DNA of 27,625 nucleotides from Lichtheimia corymbifera B2541 (lineage: Eukaryota > Mucoromycota > Mucoromycetes > Mucorales > Lichtheimiaceae). A program made the translations under genes and the position numbers. Every line of letters begins with the position of its first letter. The first letter of the stretch is position 1. The notes under the pieces were generated by a model. That model saw only the letters and a program-made list of their open reading frames with translations, was not told the origin of the DNA and ran no database searches. Location of the stretch: NCBI GenBank assembly GCA_000697475.1, contig JNEU01000592.1, forward strand, positions 1 to 27,625. Reading direction: 5' to 3'. Below, piece by piece: positions 1 to 9,401 of the stretch.

Positions 1-420
1 TATAAAAAGAGAGGCAATTTGTCTTCAGAATAAACATCAGTCTCACAGTACTTTATCTTGTCCCTTTGTCTATTTTCATATATATTTGCCTCTGTGGTGC
101 ACACGTATAGCAGAGGACACTGAGGATATCGGTTAAACATTTATTATCATAACAATACGACACACGTTGGTCTTTGTTTATTCACCTCCTATTCATACGT
201 ACGCATGATCTAATGTGACAACATTTACTTGCACATCATATACATCTCTGGCATCCTCTCCTATTTGCATACTATACACCCGACACTAGAATTAATATAT
301 AAAAGCATTGGAGCATCGTCTTCAGAATAAACATCAATCTCAAAGAGACTCATTTTATTGTTCCTTTGTTTTATCATTATATTTCATCTTCGTTTATCAC
401 ATTGCCTATATACTTTGGAA
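1..420 (+). repeat. LTR-like fragments: two direct copies of a TATA/AATAAA motif block
   Basis: Two similar stretches, about 1-90 and 298-385, share the order TATAAAA-type box, then GTCTTCAGAATAAACATCA, then a CTTTGTT/TTTCAT-rich tail. A TATA box closely followed by an AATAAA signal is the layout expected of a retrotransposon LTR (U3 then R). The two copies lie about 300 bp apart in the same orientation, with no coding sequence between them. I infer partial or nested solo LTRs. No TG...CA ends or target-site duplication could be fixed, partly because the window starts inside the first copy. Confidence 0.45.
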
Positions 421-909
421 GTTGCTCATTGAATGACGAAGAGAGAAGATATTCAACTTATGACTGAGAATTTCTGGTGGTTGTGTATTTTCTCGAGGAA
501 GTGAGAAAAAGTACAACACTGCCACTCCAATGGACTATACAGTATTCCAATTCCAATGTATCATGCTGGAATGGACACCAGTAGATGCAGAAACCATGGT
601 CTTATAATCGTATACCAATTTCCGGAGAGGGTTCACTTGTAGAATGGTGAGAAAATAAGCAACCTGGGAGCCAAGCGTGGAATTACGCGTCTGAGCTGCG
701 TTTGCATACGCTGTGGCTTTTTATTTTTGTTATAAGAGGAGCAGTGGTCCGGTCGAAAAATTTTTGTTTTTCTTTCGCGGCTCTATCCCTCCCTTGGACT
801 TTCCAGGTAAGTGCTCTTTTCCACAGGGGATTAATAGGATTAGGTGGTTTGGGGATAGAGACCAGCTGTTCCAGGATGGTCCTGAACACGACCATGAAAT
901 AAAACGTAT
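421..909. other. No gene seen; possible decayed coding stretch
   Basis: This stretch holds no ORF I can support. Around 713-931 one plus-strand frame is open and runs into the tandem repeat that follows, but its start lies in T-rich sequence and it matches nothing I recognise. A GTAAGTGC..CCACAG pair near 809-828 looks like splice sites but is far too short to be an intron. Confidence 0.4.
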
Positions 910-1071
910 CCGCCCTGTTCAGTGGCGTTAAAGTGAGCCGCCTTGTTTCTGGTGTTAAACGATTCCGCCCTGTTTCTGGCGTTAAACGGTTCCGGCCTGA
1001 ACATGCCGTAATAATGTTTCGCCCTGACTATGGCGTTAAAATATCCGTCCGGAAAGACGTTAAACTACCGG
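910..1071 (+). repeat. 27-bp minisatellite, about six degenerate units
   Basis: Units begin near 910, 938, 965, 992, 1019 and 1045, with a consensus close to CCGCCCTGTTTCTGGCGTTAAACG. Units 2 and 3 are exactly 27 bp and nearly identical; the others diverge. Because 27 is a multiple of three, the plus-strand frame from 933 to 1193 reads a nine-residue repeat, RPVSGVKRF. The first unit carries an extra base that shifts this frame. Whether the repeat was ever translated is uncertain. An AATAAA at about 1160 could act as a polyadenylation signal for a transcript covering it. Confidence 0.7.
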
Positions 1072-1199
1072 TGTGGATTGTCAATCACCTCCCCGTGGTC
1101 GCACCTGGAAACTTGATGGATGGGCTAAGAATTGGCATGGCTAGTTGTTTACTTTTTATTAATAAAGGGTGTCTTATATACAAATACAAATAGCCCTTG

Positions 1200-1840
1200 T
1201 CTCACTCTTTTATACGTCTCCCAGTTCTGGTATCCTCCTAGTCCTTAATTACTGCTTGGTCAATGGGTCTATTTATTCTCTTTCGTAACCTGATATAGGG
1301 AAACTATAATACTATATGCTATGGATGCATGCTATTGAATAATCGCGTGTCATAGGTAGATGAAACGGTGGTGGTGATTGTCACGTTGTGAATGCTATGG
1401 TTGTTATGGTGTAAGTAACCCTGATCCATATGCTGCATTATCAAGCGAGAAACTCCCATGTCAACCAGTTGTTCATCATTCCCAAGCATGCAAAAGAACT
1501 GTAGCCGTGGTTTCCCTCCATTTTCGTCGTATCAGGCGTAAAGAATGTATGTCGAGGTTTCATGGGCAGCATTTATCAGGTGCGAATAATAGTAGCGAGA
1601 CTGGCGTTGCGCATGGCATTATCTAAAAGAAGAAATAAAGTTGACGAAATACAAGGGGATTAGACATGAAAGCGATAGGGTATGCATTCACTCTGCTCAA
1701 CATACCTTTTGGGCTACCTCAATATAACATGGCTTCCACGCATCCCATTTGCCTACATGGCAGTAATCACAATCGCGTATTAAAGATATGACCAAGCGTG
1801 TTGTTGAATATCAGTTGCTTGCCTGGAGATAGAAACGCTA
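1200..1840. other. No gene seen
   Basis: Only short open frames occur here, for example plus-strand 1378-1626 (82 codons). None has recognisable motifs, intron support or repeat structure. Confidence 0.4.
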
Positions 1841-1847
1841 CTTGGTA

Positions 1848-2216
1848 CTAGACGCCTTGAGTGATCGGTAAGCCTTCATAGCACAAAAGATCCACACAAT
1901 GTTGCCTGTTGTTGATAACATACATTGTCAACCACCAGAAGGTCGACATGATTGTTCCCATGAAAAAATCTGCATCCTGTTGCTCATTGCTGCTACTTGC
2001 TTGTCCTGGTCGGCATACTGCAACTGTGAACAGAGGATGCATTTTTGAATTGGTCTTGCAATAGGCGATAACGCCATGAACACAAGTGGCCACAGGATGT
2101 GATAAGGGCAACATTGTCTCCAGAAAGCAGCACTCAGTGCAATAACATCCTTGATCTGCCAGTGATATAACCGAAGAAAAACCTTCTTGATCCTGTAAGT
2201 ACACACCTTCCATCAT
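1848..2216 (-). other. Uncertain minus-strand ORF, 122 codons, Cys-rich
   Basis: An open minus-strand frame starts at 2216 and contains several cysteines early on (CYCTECC, then ATCVHGVIAYC). An overlapping frame at 1928-2206 is equally open, so the coding frame cannot be decided. It lies downstream of the spliced ORF at 2532-3050 and could be a further broken exon of the same gene. A GTAAGG donor-like site lies near 2260. I do not recognise a family, and a chance ORF is quite possible. Confidence 0.2.
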
Positions 2217-2353
2217 AAGTGCACTTGCATGTGATGCATCCCATAATGAACACCCTTACCTTGTGGGACTTCCCAATAACATCCTTGCCTCAAATAAAGA
2301 CCGTGTATTCATGCCAACCATATCATGCTGCTCCTGTTTCATTGTAAGGCTCG

Positions 2354-3050
2354 TTAATTAACGACTTTGGCTTTGTAGATCCAATACCATGCATACCAAT
2401 GAATCTCCAAAACAAAGGAACGATCCTTGACGATGAATGCATTTAGCGATGGATAACGCTTGATAGCACCAAAACGACTCGCAAAATCGTTGCTTGTTGC
2501 TGATGTGATACGAGCATTGCTGCTGACATGATCAATCGCATCCATAAGAAATGCTTGAACGTAAAAAGGAACTACCGATAACCGGAACCACGAGGAGATG
2601 GAAAGCTTGCTGAACATTGTCGTTGACGTGATCAATCGATAAGAGACCTTCATCGCAGGGTATCAGGATGACAATAACCTGAACCACCAGTGGGCAATCC
2701 ATGTAAGAATATGGAATAATCGCGTCCAAATGCGTATCATCATTCGTAGCCATGGCAATGCGTGTTTCCACTTTAGGTGTGTTCCAGCGTGGTGTTATCC
2801 GTATACCTAGTATTAACAGCAATCAGTGCCTGGTTGCAAGTATAGGTTGACACGACACTGCCTTACCTTGCTCATTGTAAACAATGGGCTGAACATGACG
2901 GCGACTGCTTGACAGCATAAGCTTCCCATCGTGAATGGCAAAAGTAATGTTGGCGCATGGAGCTACTCTGATGCCGAAATGGGTTCGAATCTGACAAGAT
3001 CGAATGCGTGAATTCACGATTGAGCCGTTGAATCGTAAGGCTTGCAGCAT
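2354..3050 (-). pseudogene. Unidentified two-exon ORF plus a shifted downstream fragment
   Basis: Exon 1 (3050-2867) starts MLQALRFNGSI. A clean intron (2866-2807, 60 nt, CAAG/GTAAGG to ATACTAG/GT) joins it in frame to exon 2 (2806-2532), giving 152 residues. The intron itself runs to a stop if retained, which supports the splice. Just downstream, a different frame (2653-2354) continues with similar protein-like composition, including AIDHVSSNARITS. This suggests a frameshift, or that an internal duplication of about 96 bp broke the gene. I recognise no family. The gene may be a host gene fragment or a transposon-encoded protein. The splice call is reasonable; its coding status remains an inference. 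Confidence 0.35.
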
Positions 3051-3059
3051 AACTGGAAG

Positions 3060-3400
3060 GAGTTGCCAGTTGGACGTAGTGAGAGAAACAACGGACTCAG
3101 CCTAATTTAATGGCAGGCAGACATTTTAGGAACACCCACCACAAGGCATCATCCTCATTACCATGCATCCAGTAAAGACGCTCCAATAGCTTGCTTCATA
3201 TGATGGACAGATGGAGTCATCCATTATCATTAGAATATATATATAAATAAATAGGAGAGCTACGCAACAGCATACTTTTATTTATTTATTTTGGGTCTAT
3301 ATTACAGTATACCGCACCATCCATCCGATTGGTTACCTGTATGAATCACACCTTTGCGCATCGTTAAGAGTTTTACGCATGTCTCTGTGGGTTGTTGTTC
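3060..3400. other. No gene seen; AT-rich
   Basis: The stretch contains short ATATAT and TTTATTTATTTT runs near 3237-3290 and no supported coding sequence. Confidence 0.4.
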
Positions 3401-3634
3401 ACTTTTGTCCTCATAATGTCCTCATGGTTGGCTGTTATTATTTTGAACGGTAGGTAACTATGTAGAAAGTGTATGAGTACTGATGGGGTGGGTATTCCAT
3501 ACCTTGAGATCACCTCTTTCGAGCTTGAAACTTTCACCCAAGGTGTTATTCGGTACACTGATCACCTTTGCTTATATCACAAACCTACACTTCATTCACA
3601 GATTTTGAATGGCAGCCATTAAAATGGGTTTTAC
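3400..3634 (+). repeat. Degenerate direct repeat, copy 1
   Basis: This stretch is similar to about 4270-4487. The best-conserved core, at 3553-3634, includes GATCACCTTTGCTTATATCA and GAATGGCAGCC, against near-identical strings in the second copy. Both copies can be read in a plus-strand frame sharing YTDHLCLY, which hints at an old coding sequence, possibly from a retroelement. Neither copy is open for long. Confidence 0.55.
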
Positions 3635-3651
3635 TACGTATGATAGGAAAT

Positions 3652-3716
3652 TGGGGTGTACCCCGGATTTGAAAATTGGGAGTTACTAGAAAGTAATTTG
3701 AGATTCCCAATTCCCA
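3652..3716. repeat. Imperfect inverted repeats / hairpin
   Basis: A perfect palindrome, GGGGTGTACCCC, lies at about 3653-3664. It is followed by TTGGGAGTTACT ... AGTAAT ... TCCCAA, which can fold into an imperfect stem. No T-tract terminator or element end is attached to it, and its function is unknown. Confidence 0.35.
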
Positions 3717-3854
3717 ACATGAAACTTGGCCAGAATATGCTCTAGGACATGCTGAACAACTCCATTCATATCAAATGCCGTGCCTTTATTGTGTGATTTT
3801 TAAAGCGGGCGCCGACAACACTGTAACAGTAAGATTAAGATGGGGTACGTGAGA

Positions 3855-3888
3855 TGTATGTGTGTATGTGTGTGTATGTGTGTGTGTG
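3855..3888. repeat. (TG)n microsatellite
   Basis: A TG dinucleotide run interrupted by GTATG units. It is a simple sequence repeat with no coding context. Confidence 0.85.
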
Positions 3889-4269
3889 ATAAAAACGTAT
3901 AACGAACACGTCTGTGAGATTGCTGTTTACTCTGAAAGTGTATCTGAAAAAGAGACCTCTTCCTAACGATCTACCTCTGAGTACTATATCTAGGCGGATG
4001 CTAAAGAGTAAAGCTATTCTACCAATAACAAGCTATAACGTAAATGAGTAACGGGCTGAGTTGTATATGATGATCCACGCTTGTGTATCATCTCTTATAT
4101 GCTTATGTGCTTGTCTTTGTATATGCAATAATAAGATGAATGATATAAATACATGATGTGTACCTTAACCGACCTATATACACGACAGTACGGCCCAACT
4201 GGCCGATATTGAGTACTGCAAGCACGAAAATTTCCCACATGCATGTTTACAGTATGCTGATCATTTTTG

Positions 4270-4487
4270 ATCTAATGACGCCATCATGGTTCATTATCTT
4301 GATTTTGAAGGGTAGTGCACGCATACGATTTACTGATAGGCTGGAGATCCCATAAACCTGAGATCACTCGTGTTGTCCTTGACACTTTGCCACAAGGTGC
4401 TAGTGACTACACCGATCATCTTTGCTTATATAACAAACCTAGAATTCATTCGCACATTTTGAATGGCTGCCGTTAACATGGGTTTAT
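4270..4487 (+). repeat. Degenerate direct repeat, copy 2
   Basis: Second copy of the repeat at 3400-3634, about 860 bp downstream in the same orientation. It ends just before the gag-like ORF that begins near 4530. The arrangement fits remnants of one retroelement that has suffered internal duplication, though no LTR boundary could be fixed. Confidence 0.55.
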
Positions 4488-4529
4488 GCTGCTCACCTTT
4501 CGGGAAATCACCTTGAAGAAAACAAGCTG

Positions 4530-5466
4530 TTGCTTGTATCGTCGTATCTTTCAAGAAAGCCTCAGTCGTGTTTTTTCCATCAGCGGTTTGATACATGGAT
4601 CGACTTTAAGGATACCTTCATGGAAAGATATCAAGCAACGAAGATGATCCGTGGCTGTACGTCAAAACTAAGGCGCATCAAACGCAGGAGCTGTGAGGAC
4701 CTAGCTGATTTTAGCGAAAGATTTGACGACTTGACCAGGCGTCATGAACGTGAGGTGGCTCGTTACCCGGATCGCATATCTCAGTTGGAAGAACAAGAGC
4801 TATGTAATCTATACACCAGGCCACAACGCTCCAGTCTCATGAAGAAGTTTATCCGTACACCTGCAAGGCCTCGAACATTGAAAGAAGATAGAAGAGCGGT
4901 CAGACAATATGAAGAGGATGATTCAGATGATGAACCCGAAACAGAGCCATCCGATCCCTCTGATGATGATAGCGGCGATAGCGATGATGATGTTGACTCA
5001 TCTGATTCCGAATCCTCCGATAGCGATGATGAGAGCCCACGTCGTCGTTCGACTAAGACCAAGAAAAAGTTGCCTCGTAGCAAGAATCGCTCCAAAGAAA
5101 TCAAAGAAGTCAAAGATCACCTCCAAGGGAAAAGAAGCTGACTCTAGTGCCAAGTTGACCGAGCAATTGGGCAACTTAACTCTTCTACTATCGGAAAAGG
5201 AATCAAATTCCTCCAGGAAGATTGTCAAACCGTGTTATAATTGCCAAGAAGACGGCAATATTGCAGCATTTTGTAACACACCATGTCGCATATCCAAATG
5301 GACCAAAGCAGAAAAAGGTCATTCTTTCTTTCGTTGCCGTGAGTATGAATACAAGCCAAAGGAAAAGCCGACGGATCAATGGTGCACATTTAAAGCTTTA
5401 TATTGCCAGACAGTGTCGTGCGAAGCTCTCGCCAGTTGGCAAGGGGAGCGTGATATGGATGCTTAA
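4530..5466 (+). pseudogene. gag: Ty3/gypsy-type gag, frameshifted, zinc knuckle altered
   Basis: The first frame (4530-5141) carries a Retrotrans_gag-like core: TWIDFKDTFMERYQ, then helical, charged sequence with LRRIKRRSCEDLADFSERF. A long Asp/Glu/Ser acidic stretch and a basic KTKKKLPRSKNRSK segment follow. Within the basic segment the reading must move by one base into the frame that ends at 5466. That frame holds a knuckle-like CYNCQEDGNIAAFC; a canonical CX2CX4HX4C knuckle has His where this has Asn. Gag coats element RNA and assembles particles. No protease, reverse transcriptase or integrase follows; the sequence goes straight into non-coding DNA and then block A. The element is therefore truncated and probably dead. 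A programmed +1 shift is possible but unsupported. Confidence 0.7.
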
Positions 5467-5756
5467 ACCCGGTGTGACTAAATTTGACGGCTCCATCAAG
5501 GGACCACTTTTCATTATTGCCCATGTTTCACTTTCAATAGAATATTATATATTGACGATAGACTTTTTGTTATCATCTGTTTTCGGCTTATCTCAGTATT
5601 TCTCCCTAATTGGAGTAAGACAGTAAGTTGTTAACCCCACTCTTTAAAACGTTATTTCAGTGCATTAATCAGTAGTATAATAAAAAGACTGTCATTTAAG
5701 TCAAGTCTATAGTCACACACATCATTACTCACGAGCCACTAGCGGAAGATTTTTTT
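5467..5756. other. No gene seen; between the gag remnant and block A
   Basis: AT-rich sequence with GTTATTTCAG-like and AATAAA-like strings (about 5657 and 5680). It may hold a decayed LTR, but no paired repeat was found. The duplicated block begins at about 5757. Confidence 0.35.
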
Positions 5757-6255
5757 ATGCATGGGCGGGGATTCACCTTGAGCGATGATGATAATGACTC
5801 CTTCGATACTACTCTCCCAACACAATGATCCAAGATATGCTTGTCCAATATAGAATGTTCAATAACTTTACTGAATAAATGCATAATCTTTGAAATGGAC
5901 ATTGCTAATTGTATCACATTCTCTATTTATGGTACATATAATGCTTGAATGAACGTCTGAAAATGCTTTGCTGACCACCACCAATCAACAAGTGCTCCTG
6001 CCACCAGAGAGCAAGGATATGGTTGTATGTTCACGAGACCTCCAATTGACATGCTCGCAATCCATCCTCTTCCACAACGATGTCATCAGATATCTCATCC
6101 ACTATCATGGGACCCAAGTATCAGTATGCATGTTGACAAATCACAATCGGCATCAATCACACTTACAACGTCCTTTCCAATACGACTGCCATTGTATGCT
6201 TGTCTTGCGCCCTTGTGCATTCATTGCGTGCTTCCCCGATGTTCCTTGTCATCCT

Positions 6256-8090
6256 TCATTTGATGTAGTGCTTTGGGTTTGATAAACGCTCATGGATTGA
6301 AAGCAACTTGTCTTGATGTGTATAATCATGAATCTATGCATGATCATATTAGTAATGGCTGGGAAAAAGGGATGACTTGAATGTACTTACCCATATCATA
6401 GGGAGCGCATATATGGTTTTGAGTATTCCTTCACTTACGCCAAAGTAAGGCTGTTTGTGGTCAGATACAGGTATCAGCGTTGATCCTAGTTCTCCCAGCA
6501 CGGTTCGTGCAAGTTCCACGTTTTCTTGTTCTTGTTTTCTTTTTCCTTGTTTTCTTCTTTTCTTGTGTTTTTTTTCTACAAACCCAAAATGAGTACCAGA
6601 TTCGAATCCTGATAATTGCAGGCATATACGTACTTGTATTTCAGGCTCTCTTGTTCTTGATGATAGTGAATGCCAATCCTTCTTTGAGTGATGGTTCGAG
6701 ATGTTGAGCAGATTCAGCACGGCACCCAACGGCCAGGCGACTCTTAATCGGTGGACGCACGGTGCCCTGTGACCCTGAACGACAAAGCGATGCATATCCT
6801 CCAGATTGGTCTTGATGCCATTTGACGTTTGTTTCTCGGCATGTTTTTTCTATAACACATTTGTTAATACATGGTTCTTCTAATCTTCCAATCTAGCAAT
6901 GATACTTACTTTGATGTTTGTGTTTGATGTTTGTGCTTGTATGTGATATTGCGCTTGATTGAAATGGTTGATTGATGTGACTTGGATGCGCGTAAAAGAG
7001 AGAGAGAGAGAGAGCCATAGATTGGTTTGTATTGATATTGTGATATGTGTGGAATCTTGCAGTTGCCGTGCATAGGAAATACAGAATCGATCGCGAAGAC
7101 CGCTGTGGTATGGTATAGACATTCCATGCTTGCATCTATACAATGCAAAGGTAAGCACCATGGTTATAGATGAGTGTTCGGGTCACATACCTACGTTTTC
7201 AATGGTAGATTCTTGATTTGTCTTTGACTTTGGATGTAATGTCGAGCATGTTTATTTGCTGCTGGGATTTGTGCCTTGACCATGTTGACCGTAACCGTAA
7301 TCTTCGGATTCATAGGACGTCGTAGAAAAGATCCATACTCGAATGTTCATAACAATGGAGGTCGATCTTGCACAATCTCTTGCAACGTCATGTGACCCAT
7401 GTGTATATGAATTCAATGCCTTCATGTTCAGGATAGAAAGGTCCCATATAACGCCGTAGCATGCATCATAGTTCCAATTTGTCTGCCATTCGAAAGCGTA
7501 GTATCCACCATAGCATGGTCCAGCCACCGAGAGATGAGGTCTCCTCGCCATCCTTTATCACGTGTGTGTTGTGGAACGTGATCACCGCCAATAGCCACTT
7601 CTGAAAATGCCAATAGTGAATCGCCACTCCATGTCCCTGAGTTGGAGTTTCTTGATACGTCGAATTGATACAGGAACACCTTCTCCAAAAATCATTTTGA
7701 ATGCCACGCCATCGATGGGATGATGTGTGAATATAACCAGGATATGCCAAGAGATGCTTGCAGATGTGCCTTGGTTTTGCATGGACAACAGAGTCACCGC
7801 CATAGTTGTGTGTTGCCACTCAATCTAAGTGATAAATGCCACCGGTATAAAAAAACAGTCTCTTGTCATACTCCATCCTTGGTCCATAGATATAACTCCT
7901 TGCATTGTCCGATATAGAGTACAATAGCCCAGCTCCTCATTGTGTTGTAGTATGGTGCCAAAGAAGCAATATGCGTTTCGGTGTAGATGCCACCATAAGA
8001 TTGTGTTGCTGTTGAGTTCCACCATGGTGCCAATAAAGGAGACCGCCTTGAATTTTCATCTTGTTCCCATGACGATGTATCATATACCGG
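6256..8090 (-). pseudogene. Gene 2, copy A: unidentified multi-exon gene with Tyr/Gly- and Gln-rich regions
   Basis: The 3' exons are well supported by alignment with block B. They are: an exon ending 7195; 7135-6910; 6849-6634; 6575-6391; and 6333-6256, with a stop at 6258-6256. The introns are 57-60 nt with GTAGGT, GTAAGT, GTACGT and GTAAGT donors. The order of features is PCYGGYYAFEW, then YGYGQHGQG, NVYTIPQRS, a Ser/Leu stretch from an AG microsatellite, PPIKSRLAVG, a Lys/Arg/Gln run, VELARTVLGELGS, and the end SNPKHYIK. The frame is continuous across the last four exons. Lesions: TAA at 7254-7252, TGA at 6643-6641 (AGA in copy B), and a probable frameshift near 7605. The 5' end merges into the 70-bp array and is unresolved. 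No family was recognised; a self-associating low-complexity protein is a guess. Confidence 0.5.
6997..7014. repeat. (AG)n microsatellite inside a gene 2 exon, copy A
   Basis: An AG run in the plus strand encodes alternating Leu/Ser on the minus strand in gene 2. The same run is present in block B at about 19982-19999, with a two-base net length difference in the neighbourhood. Confidence 0.8.
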
Positions 8091-8099
8091 GTAGGAACG

Positions 8100-8820
8100 C
8101 CAGTCAACTAAACATGCAAGCCATATTGCCGCATGGATCGAACACAGTAGTTGAGTAGCAACGAAGCGCCGTGTAGAGTAAAAGAAGAGATGTTGTGCCT
8201 TGCAGCCATGACAATAATGCCCAGATTGGTAACGTCAGGAAGGTGATTGAAAGAACAATGCAGAGATGTGTAGCCATGACGATAAATGCCCAAATTGGTA
8301 ACGCTAGGAAGCCAAATAAAAGAAAGATAATCGCCGTGCTGCAGCCCCATGGCAATGAATATGTTCATATTTGTAGCAGAGCGAATACCATGGAAGTCGT
8401 GTCTTGTGCCTTGTTGCCTTGGTGATAAATGTGTTCAAATTGGTAATGGCACCGATCCAGTATACTTGAGAGGAGACACCTTTTGCGTTGTAGCCATAAC
8501 AATAGACCCTTGATGTGTAATGATGGCAATAAAAACTGAGAGAAAGCTTGAGACCTGTAACCATGACGATCCATGCAGGCAGATTGGTAACAGCACCAGT
8601 AAAAAGAAAAGAGAACTCTTGCGCCTTGTCGCCATGACAACGATGTCTTGATAAGATTGATCATCGATAAAAAGAAAAGAGAACCCTTGGCTGTGCAGAA
8701 TGGTATCCACCATACCCGTAAGGCCCAAATTGGTAACGACACCAATAAAAAGAAAAGAGAACTCCTGCCCTCCTGACAGCAGTCGCTGCTGATACCAATC
8801 GCCCGAAAAGGGCCCAAGGC
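8100..8820 (-). repeat. Degenerate tandem array with a unit of about 70 bp, copy A
   Basis: Read on the minus strand, at least nine units of roughly 66-78 bp follow the pattern TTCTCTTTTCTTTTTAT...GTTACCAATTTGGGC...GTCATGGCTACAAGGCACA. The GTTACCAAT-like anchors lie on the plus strand near 8226, 8295, 8440, 8585 and 8733, with weaker units between and beyond. One spacing is 69 bp, but the others are not multiples of three and differ between blocks A and B. All three minus frames are open for long stretches because the sequence is pyrimidine-rich. It may be an exon of gene 2, UTR, or non-coding. The upstream intron at 8890-8821 shows that the array begins directly at an exon start. Confidence 0.65.
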
Positions 8821-8890
8821 CTATTGTCAAGGGAGACGTTCATTAGGATTTTGAGGGTCGTAACGTAACCATAGGTGATGCAATACATAC
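8821..8890 (-). other. Conserved intron between the island and the repeat array, copy A
   Basis: The donor CATG/GTATGT, branch-like CCTAATGA and acceptor GACAATAG/GCC define a 70-nt intron. Block B has the equivalent 66-nt intron (21920-21855) with GTATGT, ACTAATGA and CACAATAG. All three splice signals are kept although the intron interior differs, which is good evidence that this strand is, or was, transcribed and spliced. Confidence 0.7.
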
Positions 8891-8930
8891 CATGCCGCGT
8901 GACCATAACCAGTTCACCGGGACACCCCAC

Positions 8931-9401
8931 AGACCCAGAAACAAGACGTGGCATGTCATCCCAGGACGGCCAGCCCCATGTGGAGAGCGAAAGGAATCAG
9001 CATGCAGGCCCCATTCCCGTCCACGGATCCTTCAAAGTCTTATCCTCTGCATACCAAGGGCACCGGGTCCAACGACGTCCCATCTGCTCCACGTCCAGGC
9101 CATGATGCCAAGCAAACCATGTCTTGATGATCCTTGTCAAATACCCACTTCAAAGATGATTACCGCTTGTATCAAAACATGATCATCCAACATGTAAAGA
9201 CGGTATCACTATGCAGAGACATACCACAGTCTCATTGACCATGATATGCCCCCACAAAATAAAAAGACATTCGTAAGTAAATGGATTAAAAGAAAATATC
9301 AGTATCCTAACTTACCCTTTCAATATGAAAAGAAACACCTCAGTGGGTAACATGACAAATAGACCATGAGAGAACATAGGAAAGAAAGGACTTGCACATA
9401 G
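8931..9401. repeat. Near-identical island shared with block B, copy A
   Basis: Compared base by base with 21961-22431, I count four differences in 471 positions (8989, 9277, 9288, 9307) and no indels. Sequence immediately left (8881-8930) and further right is visibly much more diverged. No frame is open throughout. One minus frame is open for about 140 nt and reads MGRRWTRCPWYAEDKTLKDP before a TGA at about 9001-8999, and it continues open after that stop. A GTAAGT donor-like site lies at 9315. Confidence 0.85.

Noticed and set aside
5222..5626. A 134-codon ORF overlapping the end of gag
   Set aside because: It reads the zinc-knuckle region in the wrong frame and has no motif of its own.
6880..7161. 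ORF starting MVLTFALYRC in the middle of gene 2, and its longer partner at 19598-20152
   Set aside because: Its start lies in a conserved intron (7194-7136), and the frame joined by splicing from the upstream exon is a different one.
8200..8760. Array units considered as box C/D snoRNA genes because of ATGACGA/TGATAAATG strings
   Set aside because: No consistent C box/D box pairing or terminal stem recurs from unit to unit.
8365..8817. A 150-codon ORF in the 70-bp array, read as a repeat protein
   Set aside because: All three frames of the array are open and unit lengths are not multiples of three, so one frame cannot be chosen as coding.
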